From: Deltaproteobacteria bacterium
GTDB taxonomy: Bacteria > Desulfobacterota > DSM-4660 > Desulfatiglandales > HGW-15
DNA: 11,462 bases
Direction: 5' to 3'
Assembly: GCA_019307805.1 (NCBI GenBank)
Contig: JAFDIX010000039.1
Span: 1-11,462, forward strand
The translations under genes and the position numbers were made by a program. The notes under the pieces are model-generated. The model saw nothing but the letters and a program-made list of their open reading frames with translations, was not told the origin of the DNA and did no database searches. Shown piece by piece: positions 5,993 through 11,462 of the stretch; the first letter of the stretch is position 1; the number at the start of each line of letters is the position of its first letter.

Positions 5993-8656
5993 TTTTTTAA
6001 AAAATATGCCGTTTTGCAATGCTTTCTGATTTTTTCCATCTGTTTTCTGACGACTGTATCGGCCCATGCAAAGGAAAAGGAAAAAGTGGCGGTCCTTCCC
6101 TTCAGGGTCCACTCCTTGCAGCCCATGGACCATCTTATAAAGGGTTTACAGGAGATGGTTACCACGCGAATGGCAGACAAGGGTCTCCAGATGACTAATC
6201 CCGATGTCGTCAACAAACACCCCAAGGCATTCCAGGCGCGTCTGGAACCGGAGGATCTCGTCGCTCTGGGAAAAGATTTGGGAGTCGACACCATCATCAG
6301 CGGCAGTATCACCCAGGTAGGCAGAAAGATCAGCCTTGATGTAAGGGCCATAGATGTCCGGGCAAAAAGACCTCCCTTCTCCCTCTTCATGGTGGAGGAT
6401 GATGTGGACAGATTGCCCGAGGCGGTGGATCGGGCCGCCACGAGCCTCTACAATCAAATAGGCGGCGTTGTCCAAATCGATTCTATACAGGTAACAGGGA
6501 ATAAGCGGGTTGAGACTGAGGCCATACTTGCGGTCCTGGAGAGCAGGAAGGGGGAGAGCCTCGACTACGACCGTATTGATAGAGATCTCAGGGCCGTCTT
6601 CAGGATGGGTTTTTTCAAGGACGTCCGGGTCGAGACCGAAAAGGGTCCAAGGGGGGATATTGTTTTCTTTAGGGTTACGGAAAAACCGTCCATTAGCCAA
6701 ATTACCTTCACGGGCAACGATAAAGTGGGGGAAAAGGATTTAAAGAAGGAAACAGGGATAAAGCTCTATACAATTCTTAATAGGAGCGAAATCAGACAGA
6801 GTATAAACCGTGTCAAGGAATTCTACCGGAAAAAAGGCTATTACAACGTTCAAATCAAGGAAGAGTTGAAACCACTTCCCCAGAACGAGGTAGCACTCAT
6901 TTACGAAATCAATGAGGGAGATAAGGTCTACATCACCAATATCGAATTCATCGGAAATACCCACTTTGACGACGATGATCTCAAGAAAGTCATGCTGACC
7001 AGCGAAAAGGGATTATTGTCCTTTTTTACCAGCTCCGGGGTGCTGGACAAGAAAAAACTTGAGTTTGACCTCTATAAGATAACTTCCTTTTATCACAACC
7101 AGGGATATATCAAGGCCAAGACAGGCAAACCGGAGATTCAGTATCGGGAGGGTGAGGGGCTGGTCATCACCGTTGAGGTGACGGAAGGACCTCAGTTCAA
7201 AATCAATCGCATCGATTTTGAAGGAGATCTCATCCGACCCGTGGATGAGCTCCTTCGAATGACAAGGATCACAAAGGAGGAAGCCTTTAACCGGGAGGCA
7301 GTCCGTCTTGACACCCTCGCATTGAAGGAATTCTATGCCAGTGAGGGATACGCTTACGCCACCATCACTCCCCTGACAAATGAGTACCCGAAGAAACACC
7401 TGGTGGACATCACCTTCAAAATCGCCAAGAACGTAAAAGTGCGTATTGAGAGGATCAACATCTTCGGGAATACCATTACGAGAGACAAGGTGATCCGGCG
7501 TGAACTCAGGCTCATAGAGGGAGATTATTTCAGCGGACAGGCACTTGAACGTAGCACTACTAACGTCCGTCGGCTCGACTTTTTTGATGATGTTGAAATT
7601 CAAAGGAAGAAGGGCAGTCGCGATGACCTCATTGTGCTGGATGTCACTGTCAAGGAAAAGCCCACGGGATCCTTTAGCTTTGGAGCGGGATTCAGTTCCT
7701 ATGACAAGGCCATCGGGAGCTTTAGCGTATCCCAAAACAACCTTTGGGGACGGGGACAAAAGCTGTCCGGATCGGGAAGTATTGGCTCAAAAACCGTTGA
7801 TTTCAGCATCAAATTCACCGAGCCCTGGTTCCTTGACAGGCCTATATCTGCAGGGATAGACATCTATAATTACAAGCGTGACTATCAAAATTACACCCGG
7901 GACAGCCTGGGAGGGGCCCTCCGGTTTGAGTTCCCGACAACCATCGATCCCTACACCAGGGGCAGGGTGAGGTACGGGTATGATAGTGCCGATATCACCA
8001 ATGTAGCCCCCAATGCTTCTCGGGAAATCAGGGAGATGATGGGCAAGAATACGACCAGTTCCATCACTTTGGGCCTGAGCAGGAATTCCACGGACCACCC
8101 CTGGTTTACGACCATGGGTTCCAATAACAGTCTCAGCTATGAGTATGCGGGCCGCATCCTGGGAGGTGATCTGTCCTATGACAGGTACCTCCTGGGATCG
8201 GATTGGTATTTTGCCATGCCCTGGGAAACAGTGTTCGTGGTGAAAGGCCACTGGGGCCGCATCAAGGAGAAGTCAGACGGTTGGCTCCCCTCTTTCAAGA
8301 AATTCCGGTTGGGGGGTATCAACACGGTTCGGGGATTTGATTTTGGCACCATCGGTCCGGTTGACCCTGTCACCTTTGATTACATAGGTGGCACAAAAAT
8401 GATGTATTACAATGCGGAATTCCGCTTCCCCGTTTTCAAGGAACAGGGAGTTGAGGGTCTGGTCTTTTTTGACGCGGGCAATGTGTTCAGGGAGGAGGAG
8501 AGTGTTTCCTTCAGCGGAATTCGAACAGCAGTGGGAGGCGGCTTTAGATGGTATTCTCCGGCCGGGCCGATTCTGATCGCGTGGGGGTACAACCTGGACC
8601 CACGCCTCTGGGAAAAACAAAGTGTTGTGGATTTCACCATGGGGGGCTCTTTTTAA
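5990..8656 (+). CDS. bamA: Outer membrane protein assembly factor BamA with extra N-terminal TolB/CsgG-like domain
   Basis: This is the core of the Bam complex, which folds and inserts beta-barrel proteins into the outer membrane. From GTG 5990 it has 888 residues, longer than the 810 of E. coli. The signal peptide is residues 1-27 (basic start FFKKY, hydrophobic core, AHA cleavage site). An extra alpha/beta domain fills about 28-160: it opens with VAVLPF (33-38) and contains GVDTIISGSIT (98-108), a TolB-N/CsgG-like pattern. Five POTRA repeats follow (about 162-560), each opening with a motif such as IDSIQVTGNKRV or ITNIEFIGNTHF. The barrel runs from about 561 to the end, with the conserved VRGF at 780-783 (Arg781), SPAGPILIAWGYNLDP and a terminal Phe. 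The start is uncertain: ATG 5948, overlapping lolD by 17 nt, is possible. The skp gene follows after 92 nt. Confidence 0.95.
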   Translation: MFFKKYAVLQCFLIFSICFLTTVSAHAKEKEKVAVLPFRVHSLQPMDHLIKGLQEMVTTRMADKGLQMTNPDVVNKHPKAFQARLEPEDLVALGKDLGVDTIISGSITQVGRKISLDVRAIDVRAKRPPFSLFMVEDDVDRLPEAVDRAATSLYNQIGGVVQIDSIQVTGNKRVETEAILAVLESRKGESLDYDRIDRDLRAVFRMGFFKDVRVETEKGPRGDIVFFRVTEKPSISQITFTGNDKVGEKDLKKETGIKLYTILNRSEIRQSINRVKEFYRKKGYYNVQIKEELKPLPQNEVALIYEINEGDKVYITNIEFIGNTHFDDDDLKKVMLTSEKGLLSFFTSSGVLDKKKLEFDLYKITSFYHNQGYIKAKTGKPEIQYREGEGLVITVEVTEGPQFKINRIDFEGDLIRPVDELLRMTRITKEEAFNREAVRLDTLALKEFYASEGYAYATITPLTNEYPKKHLVDITFKIAKNVKVRIERINIFGNTITRDKVIRRELRLIEGDYFSGQALERSTTNVRRLDFFDDVEIQRKKGSRDDLIVLDVTVKEKPTGSFSFGAGFSSYDKAIGSFSVSQNNLWGRGQKLSGSGSIGSKTVDFSIKFTEPWFLDRPISAGIDIYNYKRDYQNYTRDSLGGALRFEFPTTIDPYTRGRVRYGYDSADITNVAPNASREIREMMGKNTTSSITLGLSRNSTDHPWFTTMGSNNSLSYEYAGRILGGDLSYDRYLLGSDWYFAMPWETVFVVKGHWGRIKEKSDGWLPSFKKFRLGGINTVRGFDFGTIGPVDPVTFDYIGGTKMMYYNAEFRFPVFKEQGVEGLVFFDAGNVFREEESVSFSGIRTAVGGGFRWYSPAGPILIAWGYNLDPRLWEKQSVVDFTMGGSF

Positions 8657-8738
8657 AGGGCCGTTGCGAGGCCGAAATCCAAAAGTCGGTTTATTACAGG
8701 GTATCCAGGCTAAGAAGAACAAATCATATAGAGATTTT

Positions 8739-8751
8739 AGGAGGGACCATG
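8739..8751 (+). promoter_or_regulatory. Ribosome-binding site that fixes the skp start
   Basis: AGGAGGG (8739-8745), the strongest ribosome-binding site in the window, lies just before ATG 8749-8751. The frame is open upstream into bamA (an in-frame ATG occurs at 8548), but only the 8749 start gives a signal peptide at the N-terminus. Confidence 0.8.
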
Positions 8752-9273
8752 AAAAATATTAATAGATTTATTTTAGTCATTGGTTTTTTCTTTATTTTCC
8801 AGGGTGTGGCCCTTGGGGCCGGGCCTCTGAAGATTGGTGTGGTGGATATGAATCTGCTGCAACACAAGTCCGCTTCCTTTAAAAAGGTTCGGGGGACACT
8901 GGGAAAAAAAGTCAAGTCCCTGCAGCAAAAACTGGATGCAGAAAAGAATGCTCTGCTCAAAATGGAAGAGGATTTCAAGAAACAGAGCATGATGCTCAGC
9001 CTGGACGCTCAGACGGACAAGCTGGCCGAACTGGAAAAGAAGAGACGGTACTACAAGTATCTTTATGAAGACTTCAGCATTGAAATGAAAAATCTCGAGA
9101 AGAACGCAAAGGTCAGGATTGGAAAAGAGTTGAACGATATCCTCAGGAAAATAGCTGATGATCAAGGCTTTAGCATCATATTTGAAAGGCGAACCATCGG
9201 CCTTCTTTTTTACGATGATTCCATAGACATTACCGATCAGGTCATTAAAACCTATGATGCCATGAAAAAATAG
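8749..9273 (+). CDS. skp: Periplasmic OmpH/Skp family outer-membrane protein chaperone
   Basis: Skp is a periplasmic chaperone that holds unfolded outer-membrane proteins on their way to BamA, working as a trimer in E. coli. The 174-residue protein has a signal peptide (MKNINRF, then a hydrophobic stretch to about residue 23 or 24). The mature N-terminus is of the OmpH type (LKIGVVDMNLLQHKSASFKK). A long Lys/Glu-rich coiled-coil region spans about residues 43-130 (VKSLQQKLDAEKNALLKMEEDFKK). It closes with the family's typical C-terminal strand region (GFSIIFERR, then DSIDITDQVIKTYD). Length and order match the family (161 residues in E. coli). The start at 8749 is set by the strong AGGAGGG site. 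The position right after bamA and before lpxD repeats the E. coli order. Sequence identity in this family is low, so the call rests on architecture and context. Confidence 0.9.
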   Translation: MKNINRFILVIGFFFIFQGVALGAGPLKIGVVDMNLLQHKSASFKKVRGTLGKKVKSLQQKLDAEKNALLKMEEDFKKQSMMLSLDAQTDKLAELEKKRRYYKYLYEDFSIEMKNLEKNAKVRIGKELNDILRKIADDQGFSIIFERRTIGLLFYDDSIDITDQVIKTYDAMKK

Positions 9274-9313
9274 GCATCTTCCCCGAATATCCAATATTTT
9301 TCGAGAATAATTA

Positions 9314-10351
9314 ATGACGCCCTTGAAGCGCACACTAAAGGAAATTGCAGAGTCGGTGGGGGGAGAAGTCCATGGGGACGAGAATGTGACCATCAAGGGC
9401 CTTCAACCCCTGCATGAGGCCTCTGACGGGGATATTTCCTTTTACACAGACCCGCGGTACAAAGAAAGCCTGGAAACAACCAGGGCTTCCGCCCTTATCG
9501 TCGGCTCCAGGATTGACAGCTACCAGGGGCCCCAGGTTGTTGTTCCCAATCCGGGGCTTGCCTCTGCCAAGGTGGCCAACCTTTTCGTGTCCGGCATGCC
9601 CACCTTTGAGGGGATTAGTGGGCAGGCGGTAATCGATAAAAGTGCCACGATCGGAGCGGGCTCCTCGGTATACCCTCTTGCCTATGTGGGCGAAGAGGTG
9701 GAAATTGGAAGCAACTGCACCCTGTTTCCGGGAGTATTTGTGGGTGACAGGACAAAAATCGGGAATGATGTCATTATTTTTCCCAATGTGACCATTATGA
9801 ACGACTGTATTATCGGAAATGGTGTCATCATCCACGGGGGGACCGTCATTGGAAGCGACGGTTTCGGGTATATTCGCGACGGGGACAGGAATATTAAAAT
9901 TCCACAGACAGGAATCGTGCAGGTTGACGACCATGTTGAAATAGGCGCCAGTAACACCATCGATCGTGCCACCTTTGGGAGGACCTGGATCAAGGAGGGG
10001 GTCAAAACAGACGACCAGGTGCATATTGCGCACAACGTAGTCGTTGAAGAGCATACAATCATAGTGGCCCAAGCGGCGATAGGCGGCAGTGCCCACGTGG
10101 GAAAAGGGGTGGTCATAGGCGGGCAGGTGGCCGTTGCAGACCATGTGAACATCGGGAAAAGAGCAATGATCGGCTCCCAGTCAGGTGTCGCTAAATCCAT
10201 TGCGCCCGGGGACATGGTTTCCGGTACCCCGACCATGCCCCACCGGATATGGCTGAAGACGAGCAGTCTGATACCCCGACTTCCCCAATTCAAAGACCGC
10301 CTCCGCAAACTTGAAAAAAGGTTGGAAGCGCTGGAAAAGAAATTAAAATAA
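9314..10351 (+). CDS. lpxD: UDP-3-O-(3-hydroxyacyl)glucosamine N-acyltransferase LpxD
   Basis: LpxD transfers a 3-hydroxyacyl chain from ACP to the 2-amino group of UDP-3-O-acyl-glucosamine, the third step of lipid A synthesis, in the cytoplasm. The 345 residues are of normal length. An N-terminal nucleotide-binding domain covers about 1-100 (LKEIAESVGGEVHGD, DISFYTDPRY). A left-handed beta-helix of hexapeptide repeats follows (about 105-300; IGAGSSVYPLAYVGEEVEIGSN). The C-terminal charged helix runs from about 323 to 345. The catalytic His is His240 in HIAHNVVVEEH, equivalent to E. coli His239. GSDGFGY near residue 182, the expected UDP-sugar site sequence, is present. An in-frame TAA at 9308 leaves ATG 9314 as the only start. 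Its ribosome-binding site is weak (GAGA, seven bases upstream), so translation may depend on the operon context. Confidence 0.97.
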   Translation: MTPLKRTLKEIAESVGGEVHGDENVTIKGLQPLHEASDGDISFYTDPRYKESLETTRASALIVGSRIDSYQGPQVVVPNPGLASAKVANLFVSGMPTFEGISGQAVIDKSATIGAGSSVYPLAYVGEEVEIGSNCTLFPGVFVGDRTKIGNDVIIFPNVTIMNDCIIGNGVIIHGGTVIGSDGFGYIRDGDRNIKIPQTGIVQVDDHVEIGASNTIDRATFGRTWIKEGVKTDDQVHIAHNVVVEEHTIIVAQAAIGGSAHVGKGVVIGGQVAVADHVNIGKRAMIGSQSGVAKSIAPGDMVSGTPTMPHRIWLKTSSLIPRLPQFKDRLRKLEKRLEALEKKLK

Positions 10352-10366
10352 TCTCGGGAGAAGGCC

Positions 10367-10816
10367 ATGGAACTGCCGCTGGATGTAGAAGATATAATGA
10401 AGCTTCTTCCCCACCGCTACCCTTTCCTTTTGGTGGACCGGGTCACGGAGCTGGAAGCGGGCAAGAGGGTGGTGGGCATAAAGAATGTCACCTATAATGA
10501 GCCTTTTTTCCAGGGGCATTTCCCGGGCAAACCCATCATGCCGGGGGTTCTCATCATCGAGGCCATGGCCCAGGTGGGAGGGATTTTGGCCCGCATGACC
10601 AAGCTGGGCGCTTCCAACGAAATCAAAGAACCGGGTTCTGTCTTCTTCATGGCCATGGATAAAGTGAAATTTCGCAGGCCCGTCCTTCCGGGCGATCAAC
10701 TTGTATTTGAACTGGAGGTCTTGAGGTCAAGATCACGGATCTGGAAGGTCGCAGGCAAGGCCCGTGTAAAAGAAGATTTGGTTGCCGAGGCCGAGCTCCT
10801 GGCCTCCATAGAATAG
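10367..10816 (+). CDS. fabZ: 3-hydroxyacyl-ACP dehydratase FabZ
   Basis: FabZ removes water from 3-hydroxyacyl-ACP in type II fatty acid elongation. It competes with LpxA and LpxD for the same 3-hydroxyacyl-ACP pool, which sets the balance between phospholipid and lipid A. The 149 residues form a single hot-dog domain. PHRYPFLLVDRV is at 15-26, the catalytic His51 lies in QGHFPGKPIMPG, and the catalytic Glu65 is in LIIEAMAQ. All the defining residues are present, and the length matches the family. The ATG at 10367 lies just after GGGAGAAGG (10356-10364) and 15 nt after the lpxD stop. Its stop is two bases before lpxA, so the two genes are likely translationally coupled. Confidence 0.98.
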   Translation: MELPLDVEDIMKLLPHRYPFLLVDRVTELEAGKRVVGIKNVTYNEPFFQGHFPGKPIMPGVLIIEAMAQVGGILARMTKLGASNEIKEPGSVFFMAMDKVKFRRPVLPGDQLVFELEVLRSRSRIWKVAGKARVKEDLVAEAELLASIE

Positions 10817-10818
10817 GA

Positions 10819-11462
10819 ATGGAAAAAGAAAAAACAACACAAATCCACCCATCGGCAGTGGTGAGCCGCCATGCAGAACTCGCTCCCGGTGTTAGAATCG
10901 GTCCCTATTGCACCATTGGTGACCACGTCACCCTGGGGCAGGACACGGTTCTCATCTCTCATGTAGTGATTGAAGGGCACACTACAATCGGAGAAAGCAA
11001 TACCATTTATCCCTTTGTATCCATCGGGTCGCCCCCGCAGGACATTGGCTATCGGGGAGAAGACACACGTGTGGTCATAGGCAATGACAACCTGATTAGA
11101 GAATACACCACCATAAACAGAGCCACCACGAAGCAGGACTGGATAACCATTGTCGGAAGCCATAATTACCTGATGGCCTATTCCCACGTAGCCCACGATT
11201 GTGTACTGGGCAGCAGTATTATCATGTCCAATCTCGCCACCCTGGGAGGACACATCATTATTGGAGATCACGCCATCCTGGGAGGCCAGATGGCGGCGCA
11301 CCAGTTCGTTCGCATTGGGGCCTATGCCTTCCTCGGGGGCAAGTCAGGCGTCGATCGGGATGTCCCCCCCTTCGTGATGGTCGCAGGCACCAGAGCCAAA
11401 CTCTATGGTATAAATACCAGGGGGCTCCAGCGCCTTGGATTTTCTCAGGAAGTAATCGACGG
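10819..11462 (+). CDS. lpxA: UDP-N-acetylglucosamine O-acyltransferase LpxA (3' truncated)
   Basis: LpxA catalyses the first step of lipid A synthesis, moving a 3-hydroxyacyl chain from ACP to the 3-OH of UDP-GlcNAc in the cytoplasm. I read the frame by hand from ATG 10819, and it stays open to the window edge (214 codons; about 255-265 residues expected). The left-handed beta-helix repeats are clear (IHPSAVVSRHAELAPGVRIGPY). The catalytic His is His126 in AYSHVAHDC, aligned with E. coli His125, and GGQMAAHQF near 155-163 and GVDRDVPPFVMVAG near 177-190 are family hallmarks. Gly174 aligns with E. coli Gly173, the chain-length ruler, suggesting a long 3-hydroxyacyl chain. The C-terminal helical domain is just beginning (INTRGLQRLGFSQEVID) when the window ends. 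The start lies two bases after the fabZ stop with only a weak ribosome-binding site, which fits translational coupling. Confidence 0.96.
   Translation, partial: MEKEKTTQIHPSAVVSRHAELAPGVRIGPYCTIGDHVTLGQDTVLISHVVIEGHTTIGESNTIYPFVSIGSPPQDIGYRGEDTRVVIGNDNLIREYTTINRATTKQDWITIVGSHNYLMAYSHVAHDCVLGSSIIMSNLATLGGHIIIGDHAILGGQMAAHQFVRIGAYAFLGGKSGVDRDVPPFVMVAGTRAKLYGINTRGLQRLGFSQEVID

Noticed and set aside
8548..8748. N-terminal extension of the skp frame into the end of bamA
   Set aside because: The AGGAGGG site and signal peptide mark ATG 8749 as the start. The upstream residues are a frame-shifted reading of bamA.
8657..8748. Terminator or internal promoter in the 92-base bamA-skp gap
   Set aside because: The only stems are very short (GGCC/GGCC and CCGA/TCGG, four base pairs each), with no real T-run. 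TATAGA at 8727-8732 has no -35 partner at a suitable distance.
9335..10144. Minus-strand open frame opposite lpxD (269 codons)
   Set aside because: It is a shadow of the repetitive hexapeptide coding sequence, which is rich in Val, Gly and Ile codons that leave few stops on the opposite strand.

Overview
The window is bacterial chromosome of about 50% G+C that carries an outer-membrane biogenesis locus. The order lysS - lolC - lolD - bamA - skp - lpxD - fabZ - lpxA is, from my knowledge of the families, typical of Desulfobacterota (former Deltaproteobacteria, e.g. Geobacter and sulfate reducers). The same group fits the BamA with an extra N-terminal domain and the Cya2-like cyclase. I cannot name a genus from sequence alone. 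The organism must be diderm and make lipid A, because skp, bamA, lpxD and lpxA are all intact or, for lpxA, cut only by the window edge.

Layout. (1) 1-939 (+): the C-terminal part of a class III nucleotide cyclase whose start lies outside the window. Its substrate-selecting residues look guanylate-cyclase-like, and it ends in a possible degenerate PilZ-like domain. (2) 965-2292 (-): a two-gene unit, transcribed convergently with the cyclase. It encodes a 3-hydroxyacyl-CoA/L-gulonate-type dehydrogenase (lambda-crystallin-like) and, downstream of it, a 106-residue single-pass membrane protein of unknown function. (3) 2293-2497: a divergent AT-rich intergenic region with a candidate promoter facing lysS. 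(4) 2498-11462 (+): eight co-directional genes with gaps of 69, 29, 25, 92, 40, 15 and 2 nt and no convincing terminator between them. They probably form one operon, which continues past the right edge because lpxA is cut off there.

How the genes work together. LolC and LolD form the inner-membrane ABC machine that extracts outer-membrane lipoproteins. BamA inserts beta-barrel proteins into the outer membrane, and Skp chaperones those proteins across the periplasm. LpxA and LpxD carry out the two acyl transfers that start lipid A synthesis. FabZ makes the acyl chains for phospholipid and competes with LpxA/LpxD for the 3-hydroxyacyl-ACP pool. LysS is a housekeeping tRNA synthetase at the head of the cluster.

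The window looks like a well-conserved housekeeping region, not an accessory island. I saw no mobile elements, tRNAs, rRNAs or CRISPR arrays, and no clearly novel multi-gene system. The points most worth a second look are the guanylate-type residue pair and odd C-terminal domain of the cyclase, the TolB/CsgG-like domain fused in front of the BamA POTRA repeats, the single LolC/E-type permease, and the uncharacterised small membrane protein.
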